Assembly (NCBI RefSeq): GCF_024713975.1
Contig: NC_091102.1
Location: 24,215,001 to 24,279,000, forward strand
Length of the DNA stretch: 64,000 nt
Reading direction: 5' to 3'
DNA from: Paralichthys olivaceus
Taxonomy: Eukaryota; Chordata; Actinopteri; Pleuronectiformes; Paralichthyidae
Below the pieces are notes generated by a model, which ran no database searches, was not told where the DNA came from, and was given only the letters and a program-made list of their open reading frames with translations. The position numbers and the translations under genes are program-made. Shown piece by piece: positions 34,036-45,690 of this stretch; within the stretch, counting starts at the first letter, position 1; every line of letters begins with the position of its first letter.

Positions 34036-37000
34036 CCCTCCCTTCTCAAATCAGCATGAGTCCCTTCATGCTTATTTCGCTGGACTACAAGGGAACTGTC
34101 ATCTCCCATAGTATCAAGGGCTCTATTAAAACTCTCCAAGAGGCTCTTGGCAAAGGAGATTAAAGGCTTCCCTAACTCGTCATAGTAAAAGCGTTTTGGG
34201 GGCCTTCTCAACCTTTCAGACCGACGTGTGGTCAAGTCTGGGTCATCAATGTCTGTGTCAATCAATTGTTCATCTTTCTCATTCTTGTCTTGGTCAACAA
34301 TATCTGTGTCAGTCAATTGTCCATCTTTCTCATTCTTGTCTTGGTCAACAATGTCTGTGTCAGTCAATTGTCCATCTTTCTCATTCTTGTCTTGGTCAAC
34401 AATGTCTCTGGTTGGTTTTGAGTTTAGCCATTGACTTTCACCAATGACTTCACCATGTTCGAGTTCTTCCTGACACACCAAACTGTTATCACTGTCAGCA
34501 GTAGCCATGTTTCCTCTGTTCAGGTCTGGTTCAGTGGTATCATTTTCCATAGGGGCTTGCTCAGTTGCAACCTCTGACTCCTCCAAAGCCGAGTCGGGAA
34601 GTATTTCACCCGTCTCTGCAAGCGATGTAGGAGAATTTCCAGCAACAAGTTCGCCCTGTGGTTGGAAATTTGTGGGGTTGGCTAATGAACAGTCACCCTC
34701 TGCAGCTAAATTTACAGGGGAATGCTGTCCCCTGGGAAGCTCACAGACCTGAATAAACCTTTTCTCAGGAATGACAGACAAACGAACAGGACAATCACAT
34801 GAGTCATCCTCAGACTCTGAGTAATCCTCTTGGGACTGAGACTGTCGACTCCTCGTTCTGGGGCGGCATACCTTTGGGTTGACCTGCTCAGGTTCCTCAT
34901 CATCTATCAGATTACCACAAGGCAGCAAGTGATCCCTGTGCAGCGTTCGAGTGGGACCATCTGCATTGATAGGCTGCACTGTATAAACTGGTAAGTCTCC
35001 CTTTCTCTTCAAGACTTTATATACAGTTGACTCCCACTTATCTGCAAGTTTGTGCTTGTTCCTTAACCGCAGGTTCCGTACAAGCACACGATCACCTTCT
35101 TGGAGTGTTGACTCCCTTACTACCTTGTCAAACCTACATTTGTTCCGTTCGGCGACCTTTGCAGAATTTTTGGTCACAATTTGGTAGCTCTCTTCAAGAC
35201 GGGCTTTCAGGTTCTTCACATATTGAGAGTGACTTTTGGGAGCTCCACCCTGAACAGGTAAACCAAACGCAATATCTACGGGTAGCCTGGGTCGGCGCCC
35301 AAACATCAACTCATAGGGACTAAAACCCGTCACATCACTCTTTGTACAGTTGTAAGCATGAGTCAGCGGCTTGACATAATCACGCCAGTGACTCTTCTCT
35401 TTTTCTTTCAAGGTTCCTAACATGCCTAAGAGGGTCCTGTTGAACCTTTCAACAGGATTCCCTCGGGGGTGGTACGGGCTTGTGCGTACTTTTTTGATAC
35501 CAGCAAGAGCACAGAGTTCGTGGATGAGCTGGGATTCGAAGTCCCTGCCTTGGTCACTCAAGAGTCGCTCTGGAAACCCATAATGTATCAAAAACTGCTC
35601 CCAAAGACACTTAGCCACTGTTGTTGCTTTCTGATCCTTCGTTGGAATGGCAACAGCGAATTTCGTGAAGTGATCAGTTATAACTAAGATATCTTTGGTG
35701 TTTTTACTGTCGGGTTCCAAGGACAAATAGTCTATACAGACTAGTTCCATGGGACGTGTTGTTTGAATATTTACAAGAGGTTCAGATTTCTCCGGTGGTG
35801 TTTTCCTCCTTACACAACGTCCACATGATTTGATCTTGTTCTCTACATCCTTAGCCATCTTTGGCCAATAAAACCTTGAACGTATAAGGTCAAGAGTCCT
35901 GTCTAGACCCAGGTGTCCCATATCTTCGTGGAGCCAAGAGAGAATGGAGGACCGAAGAGACATAGGAACTACAAACTGGTAGGTGATGTCACCATCTGAC
36001 CGACGGGCTCTGTAAAGGAGGTTATTTTTCAGTTCTAACCGCTTCCATTCTTTAAGCATCAGCTTAAGCTCCAATGAATCAGGGATAGGTTTGGGATTTG
36101 TCCCATTCCCAGATTCCAGCAGGTTAATAACCTTCCCAATGACTGGATCAGACCTCTGCTGATGTTGGAGATCTGCTTCACTAAATGTAGGTATGATGGA
36201 ACAACCTAGTGCTTCTACTTCTCCATAAGCATCTGGTACTGCATCGGCATGCAAAGCCAGTGACTCTACCAAAGTGACAGAAGGTGAGTTACCATCGACC
36301 TCGCCAAGGAGGTGACGACTGCACAAAGCAGTGATTACGTCAGGTGGTAAGTCAAGGTGATCAGGAGAAGGGGAGAGATGATGAGAAGCAAACTGTTTCA
36401 TTCGCTCTCTCTCCTCAAGGAATGCATCATCATCTGGCAGATCATCATGAGGTCGTCTGGAGAGACCGTCTGCATCTTGGTTGCTCTTCCCAGCCCTATA
36501 CTTGATGTCAAAGTCAAAAGTGGAAAGAGCAGCCAACCAGCGATAGCTAGCAGCATCAAGTTTAGCTGACTTCAAAATGTACGTCAACGGATTGTTATCT
36601 GTTACAACCGTGAACACATTCCCACAAAGATAGTCGTGACATTTTTCTACCACAGACCACTTCAGAGCCAAGAACTCTAATTTGTGGGCTGGGTAACGTT
36701 TCTCACTGGAAGAGAGCCCTCTACTGGCGTAAGCTATAACACGCAGTTCACCATCTTGCTCTTGGTAAAGAGCGGCACCTAGCCCAGAAGTACTTGCATC
36801 GGTGTGAAGAAAATAAGGAAGTTTCGGATTTGCAAATCCAAGGACTGGTGCGGAAGTGAGCTTGTCTATGATTGTTTGAAACGCTTCTTGACAAGCCGGT
36901 GTCCATCGTTCGGCAAAGGGCTCTTTGGTGTTCAAGTACCCAGGAGAGGAAGGAGTTGACTTTCTGCCCTTCCTACATGGTGGATAACCACTGGTAAGGT

Positions 37001-38875
37001 CGTTCAAGGGTTTTACTATCCTGGAATAGTCCTTGACAAACCGGCGGTAATATCCTGCGAAACCAAGGAATGACTTGAGCTCACTAAGTGTGTTGGGACA
37101 TGGCCAAGTGCGAAGGGCACTCACCTTGCCAGGGTCGGTCTCAACACCCTTGTTGGAGACAATGTGCCCTAAGTACCGCACAGAGTTCTGGAAAAAACGG
37201 CACTTTGATGGAGACAATTTCAAGCCATATTCCCGCAGTTGCTCAAGAACATGCAAAAGCCGTGTTTCATGTTCCTCTAGGGTGCTTGAAAACACGATGA
37301 CATCGTCCAAGAAAACCAGCACTTCTTTCAGGTTAAGGCTACCCATACACCGCTCCATTAAGCGCTGAAAGGTGCTGGGGGCATTAGTGATACCCTGGGG
37401 CATACGATTGAACTCATAAAAACCCAGAGGGCACACAAAAGCAGTTTTAGGTTTGTCACATTCTTTCATTTCTATCTGGTAATACCCAGATTTCAAGTCC
37501 ATTACCGAGAACCATTTAGATCCGGCAAGGGCTGAGAAAGACTCTTCAAGATGTGGAAGTGCATAAGCATCTCGGATCGTCAGGGAGTTCAACTTCCGAT
37601 AGTCGATGCAAAGTCGGACATCGCCGTTCTTTTTCCGAACCACAACGATTGGCGAAGAGTAGGGTGATTCTGATTCGCGAATCACTCCTGCTGCCAGAAG
37701 CGTTTGTAGATGTTTCCTTACAGCTTCGTAATCATTAGGGTGTATTGGTCTAGATCTCTGTTTGAAAGGTGTTTCATCTCTCAGGTGTATGTGATGTTTG
37801 ACCTTGGATGTGTGCCCGAAATCTAGATCATGCTGAGCGAAAACGTCAGCGTAAGTGTTCAAGCTTTGTGTCATCCTCTCCTTCCACTCTTGTGGAAGAG
37901 GGGATTCCCCAAAGTCAAAGACAAGACCTGATTCGGTGGATTCAGAAGCTGACTGAGGAGTAACAGCACAACACCGAACAATGTTAGTGTTCTCGTGGGA
38001 AGCAGGTAAGTTGTCATGAACTGACGCAGCAGCATGAAGTTCAGCAATAACACAACTACAAGGAAGTGTTACATCATGTTCATTTTCATTTCTTACCCAC
38101 ACAGGTAACTTGTAAGGATGTTCCTTGGGCATGCTAACAAGACAACACTCTACAAAGATACCACCCGGTAATGAGGAAGTACTAGGCTGTTCGACAATGA
38201 CACATTCATCTGTAGTGTTAATCTTAGCATAACCCTCTAGAAGCACTTTCCCTTGCGCAGGTATCACTCTCTGTTCTCTGCCTTTCAGGGTCATCAAGCC
38301 GACTCTCCCAGTGGAGCTTACTTCCTTCCTGAGCTTCAGAGTATGAAGGATTTGTCTAAAGCCATAAACAGACGATAGATCATTGGGATTTTTTTCATGA
38401 CAGTGCTCGTCATACATGACATCAAGTGTATTTGTCCCTATTAGTACAGGAAGTTCACAGTTGGAACGTATATCTGGAACAACCAACGCCAAAGTAGAGA
38501 CTTCAGGCTCAGTTTCGACAAATGTCTTTGAAAACTTGAGGACAAGGGGAATATAACCCAAGTAAGGAACTGTGGCACCACTAGCACCTTCAACATTAAG
38601 ACCATCAATTGGTTGAATAGGATGTTCTGAGAGATAGCTGTTGTAGAAAGAAGTGGACACTGTGGTCACCTGAGACCCAGTGTCAAGAAGACAACTACAC
38701 TCAACTCCTGCTACTGTGATGTAAGCAGTACATTTCTTCCCAACAAGTCCTCTTGGGAGCTTGATGTGATGTTCCAGGTTTTGAGAATGAATGGATGCTA
38801 GATCAGATGGATCAGCTTTGGGACATGCACGCTTGGTTTCAGTTCCTGTTAGTCCCTCAACAGGAACTGAAGTTA
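33987..38875 (-). CDS. pol: Ty3/gypsy Pol (PR-RT-RH-IN), made by frameshift from Gag
   Basis: Open without stops for more than 1,600 codons. In order on the minus strand: aspartic protease (LLDTGSQVTTV near 38680), reverse transcriptase (LCIDYRKLN, MDLKSGYYQI, PQGITNAPSTFQ, VFLDDVIVFS), RNase H (FLHTDASTSGLGA, YPAHKLEFLALKW, VTDNNPLTYIL), integrase H2C2 zinc module (HEDMGHLGLDRT ... CGRCVRRK) and DDE core (D in VCIDYL, D in LSDQGRDF, E in NPVERFNRT). A GPY/F-like region (DRVLVRNLRL, KWESTVYKVL) and an acidic repeat tail follow. Pol lies in the -1 frame relative to gag. The first ATG (38669) is inside the protease, after its catalytic DTG, so translation as a Gag-Pol fusion is inferred. Confidence 0.95.
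34036..34050 (-). other. Polypurine tract
   Basis: On the minus strand TTTGAGAAGGGAGGG directly abuts the TG of the 3' LTR, the expected plus-strand primer position. Confidence 0.8.
34250..34407 (-). repeat. 51-bp coding repeat near the end of pol
   Basis: Three 17-residue units (TDIVDQDKNEKDGQLTD, with small changes) lie in the acidic tail of Pol after the integrase and before the basic RRSERLRRPPKRF motif. Period 51 bp keeps the frame. Confidence 0.9.
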
Positions 38876-38882
38876 GTTTAAA
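38838..38882 (-). promoter_or_regulatory. -1 ribosomal frameshift signal between gag and pol
   Basis: On the minus strand the gag frame reads CAT CAT TTA AAC TAA. The heptamer T TTA AAC (38882-38876) fits the X XXY YYZ slippery rule, and the gag stop (38875-38873) follows at once. Four bases after the heptamer a perfect 13-bp stem (TTCAGTTCCTGTT / AACAGGAACTGAA) with an 8-base loop begins. Slipping back one base enters the pol frame. Confidence 0.85.
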
Positions 38883-40576
38883 TGATGTCTGTTTTGTTGT
38901 TCCCAGGCTTGCTGTTTCTGCCTGAACTCTTTCCGTTTTAGTTCAACCTGTTCAGGGTCTGGCTCATTACTGCAAGAAGGCGCAATATGCCCATCCTGCC
39001 CGCACTTGAAGCAATAGCCTGGTCGGGGTCTCTTTTCAGGTGCAGATTCACCTGGGGGTGGGGATTTTGGCTCAGCTGGGGTCTTTGGTTTGGGTCTTGT
39101 ATTCTTATTTGGTTTAGTGGAAGACTGAACGGGGTTGCTACTCAAATATGTTTTAAGAGACGCTATCTGAGCTTGTAACTTAGCAATTTGCTGTTCTAAT
39201 TTATTCGTGTCAACGGAAGGGGTCACAGAGGCTACAGTTGCCATGTCAGTATCATCAGGGGTACAATCATTAACAGAAAGGGGGTTTGACTGAACTTTGG
39301 TCTTAGAAAACCCTAAGTGTTGTTTCATTCGGTTTGACTTAGCAGCTTGACGGTCTTCGTCTGTGCGTAACAGAAGGAGCAGCTCTGAGAATGAGGGAGG
39401 GTTAGTTTTCTTTTGCTCCAACTGTAAACTCGTGATTAAACTGTTATTCCAACAACCCCTGCAAAACTGCTTGAGGAGCTGGCGTTCTGAGTCAACGGCC
39501 GCAATGCCACCTCGCTTAACCACTTTACTCAAGGCTGTCTGCAGTCGCTGTAGGTAGCTGGAAGGTTTCTCACCTGAGTTTTGATTTGTATTCAGAAACT
39601 GAGCAAAAAGCTCGTCTCCATCATCCACGGTGCCGTATGCTGAATCGAGCAGACTGAGATAGTCATGGGTTCTGGAGTTAGGCCCAAGATGTTTAACAAC
39701 ATTGGCAGCGGGTGGAAGGAGGCTCTCTACTATTTTTCTGACTGTGAGTTTGTCAGACATGGAAGGATCAGCAAGATAGAAATCAACATTATTACGCCAT
39801 GTATCATAGTCAGACTCTAGATTGGGACAGGGAGTCTTCCCAGAAAAACACCTAAGCTTTGTGTGGCCATGATATTGGGAAACCACGTCGCTACTCCTGA
39901 TGACATGTTCGACTACTACCTTTTGGACTTCAGTGGGGGTGAGTTGTTCAGAGGATAAGTATAAGGCTGGTTTCTTAGGTGAGGGTAATGCCTCTGCACC
40001 TACAATGAGTGAAATGGAGTCATGTTCATGGGAATGAGTTGAGTCAGTGACCACTTTAACAGGAGTTTGGGTCGGGTCAGTCACTACCTCTGCTGAGGTT
40101 ATATCACTGGTCAACTGAGGTCCATGATCAGTTTTAGACATATCTGGTTCGGCTGTTTGGGGTTTGGTAGACTCACGAATTCTGCTCAACTCTTCCATCA
40201 AAACCTTCTCAAAGTCAGCGCCACTTAGCTTAGCAACACCTTTCAGTTCAGCTAAGTAAGTGCGTGTCAAGGTTGAACCTTTATCAGCTGCATACAGGTC
40301 AGAGAGGCACTGAATGTGGTTAGTAACGTTTGGGTTACTAGTGGGTCGCCTGCAGGGCAAGGTGCTCTGCAGAAACTGTATGGTCTCACCTGACTTAAAC
40401 TCCACAATAGCAGTGTCTTTAAACTGAGCTTATGAACTGGTCACCTTAATTGTCCTTCCAATAGGACCGTACTGCCCTAAATATTCAATGACCTCATTGT
40501 CTATCGCTTCTCCAGTTAAACCGTCTACTAAGACAGAGTTAGGTATTTTCACATTTTCAGCCTCTATAACATCCAT
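38873..40576 (-). pseudogene. gag: Ty3/gypsy Gag with one early stop codon
   Basis: The frame opens at ATG 40576 (MDVIEAENVKIPN) and has a TAA at 40432-40430 (codon 49), then is open for over 510 codons. A downstream start (GTG at 40405 or a later ATG) would be needed to bypass it. The body has a capsid-like alpha-helical region (TWRNNVDFYLADPSM, LLPPAANVVKHLG, LNTNQNSGEKPSSYLQRLQ), a coiled stretch (EQQIAKLQAQIASLKTYL) and one CCHC knuckle (CFKCGQDGHIAPSC). Gag packages RNA into the particle. The early stop is the only clear lesion in the coding part of the element. Confidence 0.85.
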
Positions 40577-40669
40577 AATATCAACTACAACAAACACAAT
40601 TTTCTAAATATGCAGTTCACTTTTTGTCAGTAAAAGCAAAAGAAATGTCAACTGCTCAACCATCAACTC

Positions 40670-40687
40670 CTCCTGGCTGGCTCGCCA
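40670..40687 (-). other. Primer binding site for tRNA-Arg
   Basis: Plus-strand CTCCTGGCTGGCTCGCCA equals the 3' end, including CCA, of vertebrate tRNA-Arg(ACG) as I recall it. It sits 7 bases inside the 5' LTR (40695-41612), the normal minus-strand primer position. Confidence 0.75.
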
Positions 40688-40694
40688 AGTTTTG

Positions 40695-41612
40695 TGTAGC
40701 ACCTTTGGTCCTGACTTTTAGGTTAAAGAGACATCACATCGCTCTAGGTCCGGTATGAGTTGCACCAGGAATTTACTCACAAAAAGGAGTGGGTGTGGTT
40801 TGATTTGAACAGGTGACACTTTAATAACAATGCACAACAACAATAACATTGACAGCTTAGCTGTACTTTTATTTACCAAATGAGGCGTCACAAAAATAAA
40901 AAAGACACAAAATCAGAGTCCATTGAAGTTGAGCTCTCCAACTCAAGAAAGTTCAGTTCTGAAAAAGGGATCCAATTGTGTGGATGTTCTGTATCAATGT
41001 CCATTCAAGTATGTCATCCTAAATCTCTACTACCCGGATAGGTGAAGAGTGTGTGTGTCTTATCTGTTCTCAGAATGTGTGATTCACATGATCTGGAGTC
41101 TCAAGGTAGGTTCTGTGGCTGGCCACACCACATCTCCAACTCTCTCTCTCTCTCAGAATCGCTGGGCTGGGCTCGCCATCTTAATCGTCTCTCTCTCAGA
41201 ATCGCTGGGCTGGGCTCGCCATCTTAATCGTCTCTCTATCTCTCTGATAGTTGATCAGACTAGCACGAAACAAAAAAAACCAACCAGAGGTTCATCAAGC
41301 ATGAATTCTCATAAAGGGGGGTTTATCCTCCTCGGCTCACAGCTTATCCGGACGAGCCTGGATTTGCCTGTGACTACCGTCTCTGCCTGCGGACGTCTGT
41401 TTTAATTTAGTCGTGGCTCTCTGCTACTGTTTGCTACAGTTTGCTACTGTCTGCTTCGTGGTTTTAGAGGGAACTGCGTCACACACAGGTGCAGACTTCT
41501 TCACGCGATACCTGTCTTAGGCTCATGGAAAACACTGCCCCCTACAGGAGATGAACTGAGTGTCTAAATGACATATACAGGGTTAGTGACCTGATTTTTT
41601 ATGTGGGTTACA
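40695..41612 (-). repeat. 5' LTR of the Ty3/gypsy element
   Basis: 918 bp, same ends as the 3' LTR. Differences seen between the two are near 33194, 33459, 33830, 33867, 33928 and 34000 of the 3' LTR. Confidence 0.95.
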
Positions 41613-41693
41613 TATACTTAACTCCTGGTAAATGTTTTAATACAGTTGTATACATCTGCAAAAACCAATAAACAAAGTTTAAAAAAAAAAAGT
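41613..41693 (+). mobile_element. 3' UTR end of the split LINE
   Basis: After the TATA duplication (41613-41616) the LINE 3' UTR resumes (TACTTAACTCCTGGTAAATG), with ACCAATAAACAAAG and an A-run at about 41680-41691. It completes the LINE at 30025-33117. Confidence 0.75.
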
Positions 41694-42053
41694 TATGCAT
41701 GATAAACAAACTAAGGTCTGCAGAATGTGTTTGCAGCCAGGAAACATCCTAAGAGAGTGCCCTGAATTCCAGTGCCACAGATGCTGAGTTCAGGGGCACT
41801 ATGCGAGAGAATGCGAAATCAAAATGGACAGCATAAAAGAAAAAAACGGAATAAAGGATGGGAAAGACGAAACCATGGAACTCGAGGGAATGGGAGGAGA
41901 CGCGGAGGAGGAAAAGAGCAAGGGAGAAGTGGTGAGTGAGGACTCAGATGACAGCGACGGGGAGCACGGAGCAGCAGAGGAGACAGAGATGACAGCAGCG
42001 ATGATGGTGTCAGTGGTGGAGGTAGCAGAGGTGATGGAGACAGCAGCGGTGAC

Positions 42054-42736
42054 TGTTGAGCTGAATCTCAGATTAGGATCTCAAAGAACTACACTTCCCA
42101 GAGTGCAGCAGCAGCAGCAAACCAGCTGCTAGTCACATGATCAATCATTGTCACTGATTTGGAGCACCTGAGAAGGAATGGACTTCTCAGTCATTCAAAC
42201 AAAGAGAGAAGAAGCTCCAACTTCACTCATCGGTTCAGTCTAAAGACGCCAATGGTCGGTGAAATGTTTTATTTACTTTCATGATTTTTGCAATGCTGCT
42301 TGATATGTTCAAGTTTATGTTTAACTGCTGTGTAGATTAGTTAAGAAATGAATTGCAGCATTGAAGTCATTGATTTTGTGTTGAATGAGTTTGCACTAAG
42401 AAATATTTCATTTTGAGTTTGAAAATGTTAAAGTACAAGACACAAGAGGATAATACAAGGTTAAAGGTGTTAAAATTATGTTAAATGTTAAAACTTTACT
42501 AAAAATGGAAAATTCATGAAATTAGATTTTTCTTTATTCCATTTAAAAGCTTAAGTAGTAAATTATTTTAAAATGTTTAATGTTTAAAAATGTAAACTTT
42601 TGTTTCTCTCTTTTATAGGTTTACAACCTAATTCATGAACAGACCAGTCAACTGACAAAGAAAAATAAAGTGATTGAGTTGGAAATTTGAGTTGTCCTTG
42701 TGTCCTTTGGATGTTGAACAAGAGGAGGACTTGACA
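42054..42736. mobile_element. Solo LTR inside Tx1 copy I
   Basis: A 683-bp block TGTTGAGC ... ACTTGACA is bounded by GTGAC at 42049-42053 and 42737-42741. The uninterrupted copy II (61480-61520) lacks it. TG..CA ends plus a 5-bp duplication indicate a solo LTR. It is different from the solo LTR in the eIF4G array. No open frame of note. Confidence 0.85.
42087..42106 (+). promoter_or_regulatory. ZNF143/Staf-like motif in the solo LTR
   Basis: AACTACACTTCCCAGAGTGC fits the vertebrate Staf/ZNF143 site pattern (ACTACA..TCCCAG..TGC) closely. It lies 33 bases from the LTR edge. Function is inferred. Confidence 0.5.
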
Positions 42737-44900
42737 GTGACGGAGACAACAGCGGTGAAGGAGAAGGAAAAGGCAACGGTGACAGCAGCTGCGGCAACTG
42801 AAGACGGAACGAGCGGAGGAAGGAGAGCCCATACCAAAAAGAAAGAAGATGAAGCTGAGAGCCAGAAAACAAACGACTCAGACATGGACATGGACTTAGT
42901 ATCCAAAATCATGCAAATAAGGAAAAGACAGAATCCTCAGAGGTACCAGAGGCAAAATAAGAAAAGCAAAAACAAAAATAAATGAACATATCACTACTAA
43001 TGAAAACAATCCTAACACTAAATGCTAGAGGGCTCAACAACAAATGGAAAAGACAAGACATATATGGAATGAGTGAGTACGACATAATGTGAATTCAAGA
43101 GACGCACTGCAATGAAAGATGTGTGAATGAAGTAAAGAAAGAATGGTCAGGAGAAGTATACACTAACAATGGTGATGGGAAAGCAAGGGGAGTAGCAATA
43201 TTAATAAAAAAAAGGAGTGATAGAGAAAGTGAAGATGTGTGAGAATGATGGTGAAGGGAGGTTGATAGGGATCAAATTTAAATATATGAATGAAGAAATA
43301 AAACGTATAAATGTGCATGCAGCAAATACAGACAAGGAGAGAAAGGTGATGTTTGAACAAATGGGAGAAATGTGTGAAAGCAACAGTATAATAGTGGGTG
43401 ATTTCAATGTATGGTGTGGAAAATTAGATGTTTCCAGAAAAATGAAATATAAACATGACTCATCAAGAGGGGTATTAGAAAAGATAAAAAGTGAGAAAAG
43501 ATTGTGTGATGTGTGAAGAGACAGAAACCCAGAGGTGAAAGTATTCTCCAGAAAACAAGTGGTGAAGGGTGAATTAAAACAAAGCAGAATAGACTTAGTA
43601 TTAAGCACAAAGAAATTAGCAGAAACATTAGGTGAAATACAATACAAAATAACACTCAGCGATCACATGATGCTAAAATTCACGCTAGGGCAAGAAACAA
43701 AGACGAGAGGAGGAGGGGTGTGGTGCTTGAATGGAGAACTGCTCAAGGAAAAAAATATAAAGAAGGTGAGAGAATACATAAAATGGGAGATGGATGAGAG
43801 AATGTATGAGGACAAATTAAATATTGAAAAATCAGAAATCATGTACATAGGAGAGAGCAGAGTAGGGGAAGAAGTCTAAAAAACTAAAAGAAAACAATGA
43901 ATATATGAAGGTGTTAGGAGTGAACTTAGGGATTGAAGATAAAGAAGGGAGAGATAGGCAGTATGAAGGGATAGTAAACAACATAAAAAAGACATTAGGA
44001 ATGTGGGAACAGAGACGATTGAAATTGAAAGGGAAAGTGATAGTGGTAAACGTATTAATTATGAGCAAATTAAAATATATAATGAATGTGCTGGATGTGC
44101 CTGAGCGAGTGTTGAAGGAAGTGGAGAGAATGGTGAGTGACTTTTTGTGGGATGGGAGGGGAGTGAGGATAGCCAGAGAAGTAATGGAAAATGACTGAGG
44201 ATGGTGGGATGAAGCTAATTAATCTAGAAAGGAAAAAGAAAGCACTAAGGGTGAAAATGATGGTGAGGTTTAAAAAATAGGAGCGATCGTGTGTGGAAGG
44301 TTTTTCTGAGAGAGGCGATCAACAAGTGTGGAGGGTGTGGAGAGAGTGTAGTGTATATGGAACTGAAAAAAGGCATGCTGAATGGAGTGGGAGATTTCTA
44401 CAAAGAGCTGCTTGGAGCATGGGGTGAGTTTGTGAAATGTGTCAAGTATGAATGCAAAAATGTGAAACAAGTATGGGAACAACCAGTGTTTTTAAACCCA
44501 AAAATCACAGTTGACGGGGAAACAATATACAACAGGGTGATATGGAAAGCAGGGATTAGAAAGTTGAGGGATCTAGTTTATGAGTATGTGCCAGGGTTCA
44601 TGAGGGCTCAGATGGTGGTGGATGAGGTGAGAGAAAATGGTGATGAAATGTGGTTGGGTACAGCTTAGGGAGTGATAGAAAAAATTAAGAAGGCAATGCC
44701 GAAAGAATGGATGGATATGATCGAGAGAGAGACTGTGGTGAGGGAAGAAAGAGACACTGTTGCTGCTGTCCAGACACAGGAGGCTCCGGAAGAGATGGCA
44801 GCTGCCGCTGCAGTCGAGGCACAGGGGGCTCAGGAGAAGATGGCAATGGAATTGAATGCTGCAAGAAACAGCTCTCTGTCAGCTCTCCTGTTTTCTACTA

Positions 44901-45495
44901 TGGATTATCCAATGCAACTAGTTGAGGACAATTTTCTTCTCCAAAATTCAGTTAAAATTAAAAAAAAAAGGATTAAAATGGTACTTCAAGCTCCTGAAGT
45001 GTGTTACAGTCTCCTATGTGTTTTAACCTGTAATGGAAATTTTACATTTGTGTATGTTTAAATGCATGAGCAGACATGTATGTGGAGGACTGACCAAATG
45101 GTTAATCTAAAAAGGGTAACTTTAAGGTTTATGATGGTGGCTTAAGAGACTTGAGTTTTATGGCCTCGAGAAACCACAACTTTATGGTATCTTTTGGTAT
45201 CTCTTATTGGGATCAAACACCTGGCGTCTCACAGGGGGGTCATCCACAGAACATGTAAACAAAAGGACAAGATGTCTCCTCCACTGAGTGAAACTACAAG
45301 AGGGCAATAAAAACCTTTGCATGCTAAGTGGGAGCGGGCTGTGAGTTATAGGAACACTGATTTTCTTATGTTCTTTGCTCATTTGTGCATGTCATTCAGG
45401 TGATGTGTACTGATGAGTCCATCTGCAGATGCTGAATTAAACTTTCAGAAAGAAGTGTTTGACTTTGAGCTTGTTTCACAGAAATTGCCACCACA
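44901..45495. other. Unassigned stretch with LTR-like features
   Basis: No gene. It has AATAAAAACCTTTGC near 45306 and TTAAACTTTCAG near 45436, reminiscent of an LTR or processed 3' end, but I could not find matching ends or duplications. Confidence 0.35.
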
Positions 45496-45569
45496 ATATC
45501 CAACCAGATGATTTTTCATTTATCCGACCACCTCTCGTTTATCTGACCAGACGTCATTGCTCCGACCAT

Positions 45570-45690
45570 GTTTCTAATTTATCCAATCACATGTTGTATA
45601 TCCAACCAGATTTTTTTTCATTTATCCGACCACCTCTCGTTTAAAAAAATCTGGTTGAATATACAACATGTGATTGGATAAATGAGAAAC
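45570..45690. repeat. Near-perfect hairpin with 48-bp arms
   Basis: TTTATCCAATCACATGTTGT (left arm) pairs with ACAACATGTGATTGGATAAA (right arm), extended on both sides, around a loop that is itself a copy of CATTTATCCGACCACC. Arms are about 45570-45619 and 45643-45690. Confidence 0.85.

Larger units (their letters stand above)
33118..41612 (-). mobile_element. Nearly intact Ty3/gypsy retrotransposon
   Basis: An 8.5-kb element on the minus strand: 5' LTR 41612-40695, primer site, gag, pol, polypurine tract, 3' LTR 34035-33118. A 4-bp duplication TATA lies at 33114-33117 and 41613-41616, and the LINE 3' UTR reads across the gap. The LTRs are both 918 bp and differ at about six sites, so the insertion is young. 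Pol is open throughout. Gag has one early stop. Domain order PR-RT-RNaseH-IN identifies Ty3/gypsy. Confidence 0.97.
41694..44900 (+). pseudogene. Tx1-like LINE, copy I (internally deleted)
   Basis: ORF1 part: two CCHC-type knuckles (CRMCLQPGNILRECPEFQC region and RECEI), then acidic and Ala/Val/Glu-rich sequence, interrupted by a solo LTR at 42054-42736 and ending at 42985. ORF2 starts at ATG 42982 (TLNARGLNN) and gives endonuclease pieces (IQETHCNERC, GVAILIK, IIVGDFNVWCG, HMMLKFTL) with stops and frameshifts. Near 43812 the frame jumps from the EN-RT linker to a post-polymerase segment (LNIEKSEIMYIGE, LGVNLGIEDKEGR, KLKGKVIVVNVLIMSKLKY), so the RT core is absent. The C-terminal part continues to about 44860. 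It cannot retrotranspose by itself. Confidence 0.8.

Noticed and set aside
34196..34447. Plus-strand Ser/Cys-rich open frames opposite the Pol tail
   Set aside because: They are complements of the 51-bp repeat in pol, which is the real coding strand.
44901..45495. A complete solo LTR or retrovirus-like LTR
   Set aside because: Poly(A)-like signals are present, but I found no TG..CA ends with matching flanking duplications.
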